The notes below the pieces were generated by a model that had not been told where the DNA came from, ran no database searches, and was given only the letters and a program-made list of their open reading frames with translations. A stretch of DNA of 43,625 nt from Bdellovibrionales bacterium (GTDB taxonomy: Bacteria > Bdellovibrionota > Bdellovibrionia > Bdellovibrionales > JAGQZY01), in NCBI GenBank assembly GCA_019750295.1, contig JAIEOS010000019.1:1-43625 (forward strand), written 5' to 3'. Shown one piece after another: positions 32,424 to 40,354 of the stretch; positions within the stretch are counted from its first letter, which is position 1, and the number at the start of each line of letters is the position of its first letter. Made by a program: the position numbers and the translations under genes.

Positions 32424-32885
32424 ATGAAAAATAAAACAAGCGTTCCTATCCTTGTTGTCGATGATGACAGAGAAGATTGCGAAATGATTCGAGAAGCTTT
32501 TGTCGAAAGTCGTTTATCAAATAAAGTGGATTTCGTTCATGATGGTACTGAGTTAATCGATTATTTGTCACAAAGATTGGATTCTACCGACTTGCAATTC
32601 GGCGGGCTGCCCGGATTAATATTACTTGATCTAAATATGCCGAAAATGGATGGTCGAGAGGTCTTGCGTGAATTAAAAATGCATCCAAGGCTTCATCAAA
32701 TTCCAATTGTCGTACTTACAACGTCTCAAGCCGAAGAGGATATTGTTAGGTCGTACAATCTCGGGGCAAATTCTTTTATCACAAAGCCAGTGGGGTTCAG
32801 CGCTTTGGTGGACGTTATGAGAAATTTGGGACGTTATTGGTTTGAAATTGTCGAGCTGCCAGATCGTAAAAGAGATGATCAATGA
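32424..32885 (+). CDS. single-domain response regulator (Rcp1-like)
   Basis: The 153-residue protein is a receiver domain with Asp13-15 (VVDDDREDCE), phospho-acceptor Asp69 (LLDLNMPKMDG), a TTS switch and KPVGFSAL with the conserved Lys. The slightly long form resembles Rcp1, the partner of phytochrome-type kinases. No output domain is present, so it likely passes phosphate in a relay or binds a protein. It lies 6 bp after the PAS kinase and overlaps the next gene by 4 bp. Confidence 0.9.
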   Translation: MKNKTSVPILVVDDDREDCEMIREAFVESRLSNKVDFVHDGTELIDYLSQRLDSTDLQFGGLPGLILLDLNMPKMDGREVLRELKMHPRLHQIPIVVLTTSQAEEDIVRSYNLGANSFITKPVGFSALVDVMRNLGRYWFEIVELPDRKRDDQ

Positions 32886-34003
32886 ACACGTGTTTGAAGA
32901 TTTTATTAGTTGATGACGATCAGGATGATTATTTTCATATCAATAACTTACTCCAAGAGATTCAGCCATCAAAATACGATTTAGTCTGGGCCTCTAATTA
33001 CTACGATGGCCTTAAGAGACTCAAAGAAGGACATTTCGACGCGTGTCTATTGGACTATCGATTAGGAGAAAAGACAGGATTGGATTTTTTAATCGAATCT
33101 CGAGAGCATACCTTTCGCTGTCCTATCATCTTTTTAACCGGGCTTACTGATTTTGATCTTGATTTTAAAGCCATGGAAATGGGAGCTTCGGACTATCTGG
33201 TAAAAAATCATTTGACCGCCTCCCTTCTCGAGCGATCGATACGTTACTCGATCAAGCAGGCTCAGGATCTCGACGAAATCAATGAAGTGAGGGCTCAAAT
33301 ACTTCATAAAGACCGCCTCGCATCTTTGGGACTTTTAGCTTCGAGCTTAGCTCACGAAATTGGTACACCTTTAGGCATTATCCGTAGTCGAGCTGAGCTT
33401 GCAGAAAAAAAGGCTAAAGAGAACGAAAGTCTTCGTAAGGACATGCAAATTATTACGCTTCAAATTGACCGCATTGCGGCCTTGGTGCATTCGCTACTTC
33501 ATTTAGCTCGAGATCAAAAGGGGAGTGCGGGCGCTGTAAGGCTTGCCGAGGTCATAGGGGATGTTCTTAATCTGTTGGAGCATGAATTTGAACGTAAGAA
33601 TATTCGTTTAATAAAACCTGAAAATAGCGATTTTCAAGTTAAGGCCGAAGCCGGCCCCCTTGGTCAAGTGCTGATTAATTTATTAGTCAATGCCATTCAG
33701 GCGATTGAAAGTTGGAATAATGAGCAAAAAGAGGTAACAAGGCCGGCGGAAGTCGTATTCACGGTCGAAGATTTCGCAGATAAAGTAAGAATAACCGTGG
33801 CTGATACAGGAATTGGAATCAGTGAAGAAAACTTTCGACATCTCTTTAAACCCTTTTTTACGACGAAAGACATTGGTCATGGCACTGGTCTCGGACTGGC
33901 GATTTCATACAACATCGTCAATTCCTGGGGTGGCACAATTGTTGTGGCTAGTCAGGTTGGCTTTGGATCGAAGTTTTCAGTAATACTATTTAAAGCTGGC
34001 TGA
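32882..34003 (+). CDS. hybrid receiver-histidine kinase
   Basis: The 373-residue protein has an N-terminal receiver (Asp11-13; Asp58 in CLLDYRLG; KNH near 108), then an H-box SSLAHEIGTPLGIIRSRAEL with His158 and an HATPase domain (LINLLVNAIQAI, DTGIGIS, GTGLGLAIS). A receiver in front of a kinase lets an upstream phosphorylation control this kinase, as in multi-step relays. ATGA overlaps the previous stop. It is the last gene of the signalling operon, followed by a strong terminator at 34085. It may integrate the single receiver and the sigma-54 regulator. Confidence 0.9.
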   Translation: MNTCLKILLVDDDQDDYFHINNLLQEIQPSKYDLVWASNYYDGLKRLKEGHFDACLLDYRLGEKTGLDFLIESREHTFRCPIIFLTGLTDFDLDFKAMEMGASDYLVKNHLTASLLERSIRYSIKQAQDLDEINEVRAQILHKDRLASLGLLASSLAHEIGTPLGIIRSRAELAEKKAKENESLRKDMQIITLQIDRIAALVHSLLHLARDQKGSAGAVRLAEVIGDVLNLLEHEFERKNIRLIKPENSDFQVKAEAGPLGQVLINLLVNAIQAIESWNNEQKEVTRPAEVVFTVEDFADKVRITVADTGIGISEENFRHLFKPFFTTKDIGHGTGLGLAISYNIVNSWGGTIVVASQVGFGSKFSVILFKAG

Positions 34004-34084
34004 TCAGGATGTCATGTTGTGGGCAACCCACTTTGTGTAGTTCGATAGGAAGCTGAATATAAAGGCATATTCTCAAGTTCCCTC

Positions 34085-34118
34085 AAAAAGCCGACTTGAA
34101 TCCGTCGGCTTTTTTTTT
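34085..34118 (+). terminator. strong intrinsic terminator of the signalling operon
   Basis: AAAAAGCCGAC (34085-34095) and GTCGGCTTTTT (34104-34114) form a perfect 11-bp stem with an 8-base loop, and the T run continues to 34118. It lies about 80 bp after the last kinase gene and ends that transcript. The A-rich 5' arm may also allow some activity in the other direction. Confidence 0.9.
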
Positions 34119-34162
34119 CGAGCCAAACTATTTTATAAAACCTAGCCGCTGAATTTATCCCT

Positions 34163-34251
34163 GCCATGTTGTCTGATGGTGATTGACGATCTGTCTCAAA
34201 AAAAAATCCTAATCAAAAATAAACACCAATCACTGTGGCATCTGAGTTGCT
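34163..34251 (+). promoter_or_regulatory. sigma-54 promoter with two degenerate palindromes for the secreted-protein operon
   Basis: TGGCATCTGAGTTGCT (34236-34251) has the -24 and -12 elements nearly intact. GACGATCTGTC (34185-34195) is centred 47 bp upstream of the first G, and GCCATGTTGTC (34163-34173) lies 22 bp further out. Each differs from GACAAnTTGTC at two positions. The spacing equals that of the CBS and USP promoters. The predicted start near 34262 lies upstream of the AAAGGAG before ATG 34289. Confidence 0.6.
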
Positions 34252-34288
34252 CATGCTGATGAGTCAGCAACTAACCAAAGGAGTTAAT

Positions 34289-34678
34289 ATGAAGTTTAAA
34301 GTTTTTTTTCTCGTGTGCGGCATCGTCGGAAGCAGTTTAGCAACTCAAGCAGAAAACTTTCCGGTCAAAGAAATCGCCATTGCGATTAGTGATGTCTATA
34401 TTCCGAGCGGATTTGATTCTAAATCTGAAGCCTACGTCGTGGTCAATGGACTTTTCCCGAACACTTGTTACACCATGGCTTCGGCAAAGGTGGAGCATAA
34501 GACCGGAACTGAACATGTGATTCAGACGATTGCTAAAGTCAAACAGGCGATATGTATTCGGGTTTTTGTGCCGTTTAACCAGGAAATCTCTCTTGGAGTT
34601 TTAAGTGAAGGTTCGCACACTTTAAGATTTGTAGCCGACGACGGAACCTTTTTCGAGAAAACCTTAAAAGTCGACTAA
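34289..34678 (+). CDS. secreted protein, first of a tandem paralog pair
   Basis: The 129-residue protein has a signal peptide (VFFLVCGIVGSSLATQAE) and a beta-rich mature part with PSGFDSKSEAYVVVNGLFPN then CY, a later Cys (AICIRV) and the end LRFVADDGTFFEK. The next gene encodes a clear paralog. Two conserved Cys (NTCY and ICI) probably form a disulfide. No family is recognised. The frame extends upstream to GTG 34235, but AAAGGAG lies before ATG 34289 and the predicted sigma-54 start is at about 34262. Confidence 0.7.
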   Translation: MKFKVFFLVCGIVGSSLATQAENFPVKEIAIAISDVYIPSGFDSKSEAYVVVNGLFPNTCYTMASAKVEHKTGTEHVIQTIAKVKQAICIRVFVPFNQEISLGVLSEGSHTLRFVADDGTFFEKTLKVD

Positions 34679-34688
34679 GGGGGTTGTG

Positions 34689-35078
34689 ATGCGGGGAATT
34701 CTATTCATAATATTTTTCATGGCAATTTGTGAGAGCGGTTCGGCGAGTTTAACAAGGGTCGAAGTGAAGCAAGTTGTTGTAGGTGTCTCGGAAGCCTTTT
34801 TTCCGAGCAGCTTCGACTCTAAAGCGGACCCTATGGTTATTGTGAATGGCTATTTTCCAAACGGCTGCTACAGGCTCAATTCGGTAAAAGTGACGCACCT
34901 CCAGGAAAAGCTCCACGAGGTGCAGGTTCTGGCCGATGTGATGCAGACCTTTTGCACCATGGCCTTAGTGCCCTATCAGAAAGTTGTTTCCCTGGGAGCT
35001 TTAGCTCCCGGCGCTCATAAGGTGAGATTTGTTGCTGGCGACGGCACTTATTTCGAGAAGAATTTAATGATTGAGTAA
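34689..35078 (+). CDS. secreted protein, second of a tandem paralog pair
   Basis: The 129-residue protein has a signal peptide (MRGILFIIFFMAICESGSAS). It aligns along its whole length with the preceding protein: FFPSSFDSKADPMVIVNGYF, PNGCY, TFCTMALVPY, then VRFVAGDGTYFEK. The pair presumably arose by gene duplication and kept the two Cys and the FDSK and VNG.FPN.CY motifs. AAGGGGG lies before ATG 34689; a GTG three bases upstream is an alternative. It is followed 35 bp later by a lipoprotein peptidase gene, so a shared surface function is plausible. Confidence 0.7.
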   Translation: MRGILFIIFFMAICESGSASLTRVEVKQVVVGVSEAFFPSSFDSKADPMVIVNGYFPNGCYRLNSVKVTHLQEKLHEVQVLADVMQTFCTMALVPYQKVVSLGALAPGAHKVRFVAGDGTYFEKNLMIE

Positions 35079-35113
35079 TTTAACGGGAGAGGTATCTCCC
35101 TCAAGGGGTTGCC

Positions 35114-36454
35114 ATGAACTGGATACTCATATTTGTTTCAATATTGGGTTTGGGTTGTCAAAAAAAATACAAAGATGTCTCGATCACTTGGACTAAGAAT
35201 GATGGTGTTGCAGCGCCTGCGATTTCCTCTAAATTCTCCCAGCCTGTTTTCACAGTTCCAACTCTTGCGGGGACTGTCGAAAGATTTGTGCAACTTCATG
35301 ATTCGGCGGAGGTCGAGAACTCTAACCTGCAAATCATTAAAAATGGGAATGACCCCATCTTTGTATCGGCCACCTATTCGAATCACCCCTCAGACCACCT
35401 CAAGGCGAAAATTCGGAAGCTTCATGTTGAAAAAGATGAATTTCTAAAGCTCCTGCCCATTAAAATTCCTGAGTTACGCCATGGCCGGTTCCTCACTCCT
35501 ATAAAACTGGTGTTCTCGAATAAAGGCAAGTTCCCCCTGTTTTATAAAGTCGATTTTCTCTCAGAGAAAATGGATCTTGTAGAACGGCTAAAGATCACGA
35601 CAGATTTTAAATTTATCAGTCGAGAGCAGGTGAGTTCCTACTTTGACGGACGAGGAAAAGTTTATCCCAGTGGTCCTCAGTGGAGTCATGTTGAGGAAGT
35701 TCTCTTGCCTGGACTCATGGGCGATGGAACTCTTACAGGTCAATATGTAAAGGTCATCACAGACACAAACACCATCGCTCGGTCCCCACAAGAGCTGTTC
35801 TTTTTTAATCCAGAAGATCCGCGCTTTGATCAAGTCCAAGTTTATCATTTTGTACAGAAAGTTGTGCAAAGTTTTAAAAATCGTTTAGGCGTAGATCTTC
35901 CATTTAGCATTGAAGTAAAGACACATTTGGGGGCGCCGGCTAAAAAATCAGCAATGTTTTATCACGATCAACGTATCTACTTAGGGCAGGGGGATGGTGT
36001 CAGTTATAAAGATATTTTAAAAGATCCTACCATCGTAATGCACGAAACGGTTCATGCCTTTGTCGATGCACTCTCGAGCTTGCCTCAAGGTAGTTTAAAT
36101 GAAGCTTTTGCCGATTTCTATACCACTTCTTTTCTGGATCATCCACATCTGGGCGAAGTCAGTTACCTCAATGGTCCCTACACTCGATCCGTAGATAATA
36201 ATTTTACGTTAAGTGACCAGAAAAATACGGTGTATGGGGACTCACTTATCGTGAGTGGAACACTCTGGGAGCTCAGGAAAACAATAGGAGTTCAAAAAGC
36301 AGAACTTTTAGCGCTTAAAACTCTTGTGAGACTAAATGCAGCTAGCACCCTAGTGGATTTTGGAAAAACGTTTTCAAAAATGGCCAGCGAGCAACTCACA
36401 AAAGACGAAAACTCAATGGTCAGCCAGGTGTTAGTTCGTCGTCGATTTTTATAG
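35114..36454 (+). CDS. lipoprotein zinc metallopeptidase (gluzincin-like)
   Basis: The 446-residue protein begins MNWILIFVSILGLGC (lipid Cys15). The C-terminal half carries HETVH (residues 310-314) followed by NEAFADFY with Glu330, the HExxH...E pattern of gluzincin peptidases such as thermolysin relatives. The N-terminal 200 residues show no known domain and might be an inhibitory or targeting region. It is probably anchored to the outer membrane. It lies in an operon with two paralogous secreted proteins, which could be its substrates or partners. AAGGGG precedes the ATG. Confidence 0.75.
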   Translation: MNWILIFVSILGLGCQKKYKDVSITWTKNDGVAAPAISSKFSQPVFTVPTLAGTVERFVQLHDSAEVENSNLQIIKNGNDPIFVSATYSNHPSDHLKAKIRKLHVEKDEFLKLLPIKIPELRHGRFLTPIKLVFSNKGKFPLFYKVDFLSEKMDLVERLKITTDFKFISREQVSSYFDGRGKVYPSGPQWSHVEEVLLPGLMGDGTLTGQYVKVITDTNTIARSPQELFFFNPEDPRFDQVQVYHFVQKVVQSFKNRLGVDLPFSIEVKTHLGAPAKKSAMFYHDQRIYLGQGDGVSYKDILKDPTIVMHETVHAFVDALSSLPQGSLNEAFADFYTTSFLDHPHLGEVSYLNGPYTRSVDNNFTLSDQKNTVYGDSLIVSGTLWELRKTIGVQKAELLALKTLVRLNAASTLVDFGKTFSKMASEQLTKDENSMVSQVLVRRRFL

Positions 36455-36467
36455 ATAAGGAGAGAGC

Positions 36468-36935
36468 ATGATGTCACTTTGGGTTCTGTTGAGTCTAGGT
36501 GTCAACGCCGCCGCAGTTCAAAATTATTCACAGCAGATTTTAGGAACTTGGCAAGCCTTCGGTTACTACTACGAAGATCAATGGATTCAGCCCGATGATC
36601 CCCAACTCAAAATGACTTTTAATTTTTATGGAGACGGGACGCACCGTCTCTATTGGCAACTTAAAACCCAAAAGAATTTTTGTGAAAATCGAGGAAATTG
36701 GAAAATAGAAGGCGATCAACTGATTCTCCATGTGACTTGGTTAAATCCGGAAAACGGCTCCGACTGCAGCTCTGATCCAGATATGCAATTGGGTAAGAAA
36801 ACTCAAACAGCTATCGAAATCAAAGAAGATAAATTATTTATTAAAATTCCACTGGCTGACGAGTTTCTTATTTATGTCTGGAGTATTGTTGAAGACGTGG
36901 CACCCCACGCATCAGCAAACGAGCGGTGGGATTAA
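36468..36935 (+). CDS. secreted lipocalin-like protein
   Basis: The 155-residue protein has a short signal peptide (MMSLWVLLSLGVNAAA). The motif ILGTWQAFGYYYEDQ near the start, then FNFYGDGTHRLYW and NWKIEGDQLILHV, fits a small lipocalin-type or copper-binding barrel with GxW at the first strand. Two or three Cys may pair. AAGGAG precedes ATG 36468, 13 bp after the peptidase gene, so it closes that operon. Function is unknown. Confidence 0.6.
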   Translation: MMSLWVLLSLGVNAAAVQNYSQQILGTWQAFGYYYEDQWIQPDDPQLKMTFNFYGDGTHRLYWQLKTQKNFCENRGNWKIEGDQLILHVTWLNPENGSDCSSDPDMQLGKKTQTAIEIKEDKLFIKIPLADEFLIYVWSIVEDVAPHASANERWD

Positions 36936-37074
36936 ATTTGATATTTACGAAATGTACTAAAGTCCTATTATTCTGTTCTGCTATTTTTTTAAGCTTCTGA
37001 AGCTTTATTTTTCTAATGCTTTCCTCCATATTTTTATGTTCATTTTTATTTTAAATCTGAGAGACTCTGTTCCT

Positions 37075-38169
37075 ATGAAAAACTTAGTCATCGCCACTTT
37101 TATTTTGTCCGTCAGTTCCTTCAGCTTAGCGGAGGAGTCTAAACCTCATATTTCTTGGGGAGGATTTGTCGACACGCAATATGCGTTTGATTTTAATAAT
37201 CCGCCAAATGGGGATCGTGCGTTCTCGACCCAGCCTTCCAGGTCCAATGAGTTTAACCTGAACCTCGGCTATTTAGACGTCAACGTCGACGCTCCAAAAC
37301 TCCGGGGAAGATTTGCGCTTCAGGCCGGCACTTCGGTGCAGAGCAATTATTCGGGGGAACCCCAGAGAGGCTCTATCAGTGGCCCCGAACTTTCTCGTCA
37401 CATCCAGGAGGCGCGTCTCGGGTATAAGATCTCAGATAAAACCTGGGTCGATGCCGGAATTTTCTTTGCCCATGTGGGAGCAGAGACATGGATTTCTCGC
37501 GACAACATAGTTCTCACTCGCTCCTGGGTTGCCGATTATTCACCTTATTATCTTTCTGGAGTAAAGCTCACTCACACCGCCAGTGACTCGCTCACTCTTC
37601 AGTTTTTGGTGATCAATGGCTGGCAGAACATTTCTGAGAACAACACCGATAAAAATATAGGAACTGGAATTGAGTATTCGTGGGATCGTTTTTCAGTCGT
37701 CTACAACACACTGATCGGTAATGAGATCTCTCCTGATTTGAATGGATTGCCTCGAAACTCAGAGTTTCGTCATTACCACAACTTGATTCTACGAAGCAAA
37801 AATGCCGAAAACTTTGAGTGGGCCGCAGAGTTCGATATTGGATTTCAAGAAAAACCAGAGAGTTCAAACTCAAGCCAATGGTTTGGAGTTTCATTGATGG
37901 GTCGATATAAAATTTCGGAGGATCAAAAAGTGTCTCTCCGCCTTGAACATTTTAATGACCCCGATCAAGTCATCCTAGTGACGAATCGTCCTGAGAGTTT
38001 CAACGGATGGGGCGGGTCGCTTGGGTTTGATCAAATTCTTGAACACGGTCTTTCGTGGAGAAATGAGCTTCGATATCTTCGGGCCGACGCCAACGTTTTT
38101 CCGAAAAGCGCATCTGATTTTTCAAAAGAGAACTTAACGCTCACGACATCATTGGCGCTGTCGTTTTAG
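37075..38169 (+). CDS. outer-membrane beta-barrel porin (BBP2/OmpL-like)
   Basis: The 364-residue protein has a signal peptide (MKNLVIATFILSVSSFSLAE) and a long series of amphipathic strands ending in the aromatic C-terminal residue of outer-membrane barrels (...TLTTSLALSF). The segment ISWGGFVDTQYAFDFNN, then LNLGYLDVNVDAPKLRGRFA, and GYKISDKTWVDAGIFFAHVG, fits the BBP2/OmpL-like porin family. It would permit diffusion of small solutes. The frame extends to 37036, but ATG 37075 starts the signal peptide directly. It is probably monocistronic. Confidence 0.8.
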   Translation: MKNLVIATFILSVSSFSLAEESKPHISWGGFVDTQYAFDFNNPPNGDRAFSTQPSRSNEFNLNLGYLDVNVDAPKLRGRFALQAGTSVQSNYSGEPQRGSISGPELSRHIQEARLGYKISDKTWVDAGIFFAHVGAETWISRDNIVLTRSWVADYSPYYLSGVKLTHTASDSLTLQFLVINGWQNISENNTDKNIGTGIEYSWDRFSVVYNTLIGNEISPDLNGLPRNSEFRHYHNLILRSKNAENFEWAAEFDIGFQEKPESSNSSQWFGVSLMGRYKISEDQKVSLRLEHFNDPDQVILVTNRPESFNGWGGSLGFDQILEHGLSWRNELRYLRADANVFPKSASDFSKENLTLTTSLALSF

Positions 38170-38434
38170 GAGAATTTCGTGAGCTTGTTTGGATTTTTTT
38201 GATGGAGTGGTCTTGGGGTGATAGATCATCTGGTCCATCCAGGATTGTTTGAATTCTCAAATTAGAACGAAAATGTTTTAGACATGTTTTTGAGTTTAAA
38301 CAATCAAAATGAGATTTTGAAATAGTAACGTTTTTAATAGCTGTAAATGGAGTTTTTAAGGCATGCCGCTTGCTCCACTTTTCTTTCAACCAGCTCAAGT
38401 TTTCCATTGGGTAGGTATGACTAGGGGGCCGAGA

Positions 38435-38722
38435 ATGATGACGTTTAAAAATCTAATTTTTCTATCTCTGATGATTTTACCTCTTCAACTCTTTGCAGAG
38501 GAAGTGTCTACAAACGCCGTTTTTGAGGACGACATTTCTGAGAGCGTTGACGAACCAAGAATTATTCGTGCGGGGGCATTGCCGTTGACTCCTCTTGAAG
38601 GGCTCACGGGGGAGCAGGAGTCTTTTTTGCGACAATGCATTGAGCACTCTAAATCTCAAAATTTACGAATTACCGAGAAAATGATTTACATTACTTGTCG
38701 AAATCGGGCGCTGACGATTTGA
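38435..38722 (+). CDS. small secreted protein
   Basis: The 95-residue protein has a signal peptide (MMTFKNLIFLSLMILPLQLFAEE) and an acidic segment followed by a helical part with two Cys (FLRQCIEHSKSQN and ITCRNRALTI). No family is recognised. The frame opens upstream at 38363, but only the ATG at 38435 gives a signal peptide, with a GGGGG-containing stretch upstream. It is the last host-like gene before the integrated element. Confidence 0.55.
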   Translation: MMTFKNLIFLSLMILPLQLFAEEVSTNAVFEDDISESVDEPRIIRAGALPLTPLEGLTGEQESFLRQCIEHSKSQNLRITEKMIYITCRNRALTI

Positions 38723-38767
38723 TAGTTTGGGATTTGAGAGGGGTGTGGTGATTTTTGGCTCGGCTTT

Positions 38768-38860
38768 CGCCTGCGCGAGACAGGATTGATCGAACCTGCG
38801 ACCGGGGCGCTCCGTAGAACCTTTGATTTTCTAAATTGGTCGGGGAGAACCAAGCTCCCC
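38768..38860 (-). other. tRNA-3'-end-like remnants, probable attachment region
   Basis: On the minus strand GGTCGCAGGTTCGATCAATC, then CTGTCTCGCGCA (38773-38804), looks like the variable and T arms and 3' acceptor of a tRNA, but with extra bases in the T loop. A second tRNA-like end, TTCTCCCCGACCA (38838-38850), lies nearby, with a 6-bp hairpin GGGGAG/CTCCCC (38842-38860). No complete tRNA can be folded. It is GC-rich in contrast to the AT-rich element, and the integrase gene starts at once beyond it, so it is probably the left attachment site (att) formed from a tRNA 3' end. Confidence 0.4.
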
Positions 38861-38927
38861 AAATTACTGTAATTACTCACTTAAGGGACCTAACAATTAC
38901 CAAGAGTTACCTAGAACACTAAGAAAG

Positions 38928-40028
38928 TCAATTGTTTGCATCCTTTCGGCGCATTTCAATAACTTTCCCAGAGCTAGATGCTTCTGGAATGATGATCTTG
39001 AGATCCTCCGTAGCTCCTTCGACATCTTTGCCACACAGTCTTAAATAGCCCTGTGTAGTTTTTAGCGCTGAGTGCCCAACAATAGCCATTACCTTTGATA
39101 GAGGAACGCCATTGTTTAGCATTTGCGTAATAAATGTAGCTCTGAGGTCGTGGAATTTAATCGGCGTAATCCCCATGCCTCTGCAAAAGTCTTTTGTGAC
39201 CTGACCTTGTTGGCCTTGATCCCATTCTGACAATCTGGGAAGCACAAAATCTGATGATCCCGTTACAAGTTTTAACTCAGTTAAGAACTTACGGCATTCT
39301 CTTGAGATTGGGCAGACTCGATTTTTAGAGGTTTTAGTAGGTCCTTCACCATTGAACTTAGTCCATGATTTGTTGACGCTAATAAAGCCTGAGTCAAAAT
39401 CAACATCAGACCAGCGCAAAGCGTGTAGCTCTCCGCTTCTCATTCCAGTCAAAAGCGCTAATGACCAGTGAGGAAAAAATCTGTGCTTAGAGAGTTTAGC
39501 TTCTTTTAAGAAAAGCTCAATCTCACTGCGATTCAATACTCCTTGGTGGACTTCTGCGACTTTAACTTTTATCCCAATCGCCGGATTGCGTTGCAGAACA
39601 CATTCTTCTATAGCCATATTAAAAGCTCTTTTTATAATTTTTAAAAAAGTCTTTCTTGTATAGCTAGAAACTCCAGTGATGTGTTCAAAAACCATTGCGT
39701 GAACATCGGAAGAGGAGATTTCATCTAAAAATTTTCCTTTCCAAACGGGGTTGACCCATTTTTGCAAGTTTCGTTTGTAGTTCTCGTAGGTAGAATTACA
39801 AAACTCAGTTTTATATCTTGCTAAAAAATGATCAGTCCATGTGATCCACGGAATTTTGTTTTTGTGACCGCGCAAATTCGTTTTAAATTCAAACTCAACT
39901 TCTTTAGCCTCATTGAGTGATTTAATACCTTTTTTTCGCAATCCAACTTGTTTTCCGCTTGAGTCTCTTGTTTTTACAAATACCTCGTACAAAACTTTTC
40001 CGTCTTTTGAATACTTAGAAATAGACAT
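38928..40028 (-). CDS. tyrosine-type site-specific integrase
   Basis: The 366-residue protein has a SAM-like N-terminal binding region (60-150) and a catalytic domain with Arg197 (GMRSGELHAL), His293-Arg296 (HDLRATF), His319 (VGHSALKTT) and the nucleophile Tyr328 (GYLRL), the complete active-site set. It would integrate or excise a mobile element. It is followed on its other side (upstream) by an excisionase-like gene with a 1-bp gap, and it faces the tRNA-like attachment remnant. The 5-prime region of the host side ends at about 38.75 kb. The catalytic residues are all intact, so it may still be active. Confidence 0.9.
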   Translation of the reverse strand: MSISKYSKDGKVLYEVFVKTRDSSGKQVGLRKKGIKSLNEAKEVEFEFKTNLRGHKNKIPWITWTDHFLARYKTEFCNSTYENYKRNLQKWVNPVWKGKFLDEISSSDVHAMVFEHITGVSSYTRKTFLKIIKRAFNMAIEECVLQRNPAIGIKVKVAEVHQGVLNRSEIELFLKEAKLSKHRFFPHWSLALLTGMRSGELHALRWSDVDFDSGFISVNKSWTKFNGEGPTKTSKNRVCPISRECRKFLTELKLVTGSSDFVLPRLSEWDQGQQGQVTKDFCRGMGITPIKFHDLRATFITQMLNNGVPLSKVMAIVGHSALKTTQGYLRLCGKDVEGATEDLKIIIPEASSSGKVIEMRRKDANN

Positions 40029-40029
40029 T

Positions 40030-40272
40030 TTATCGTTCCTTTCTAAGCAACAAACTTCTTAATTCATGGATCTTGAATCTGAGTTGTCTACCGAATTTAA
40101 AGTAGGGGACTTGTCCGCGACATACTTTAATTCGTAAAGCGTTTTCAGTAATTCCAAGATACAAGGACGCAAGTTTTGTATTCAGAAATTCGGGCGCGAT
40201 TCGATTTTCAAAGAACGGGTCTTGCTGTTCATTAGCCAAGACCTTAATTACGTGATCATTATTGTTTATCAA
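40030..40272 (-). CDS. excisionase-like helix-turn-helix protein
   Basis: The 80-residue protein has a helix-turn-helix of the excisionase/MerR-like type: LNTKLASLYLGITENALRIK, followed by the wing PYFKFGRQLRFKIHEL. Such proteins control direction of integration or the integrase gene. It is one base upstream of the integrase gene on the same strand. The ribosome binding site region contains AAGGAG before ATG 40272. Confidence 0.75.
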   Translation of the reverse strand: MINNNDHVIKVLANEQQDPFFENRIAPEFLNTKLASLYLGITENALRIKVCRGQVPYFKFGRQLRFKIHELRSLLLRKER

Positions 40273-40354
40273 TTACTCCTTTTCAAGAGGGTTAGGTGTG
40301 CGTTAAAAATTTACGTAAACTATTGATTTTATTAGGCATTATTAGCTCATTTTG

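Noticed and set aside
38842-38860. 6-bp hairpin with 7-base loop resembling a tRNA anticodon arm (TGG)
   Set aside because: Position 37 is T, no D-arm or matching acceptor pairing is found around it, so I do not call a tRNA-Pro.
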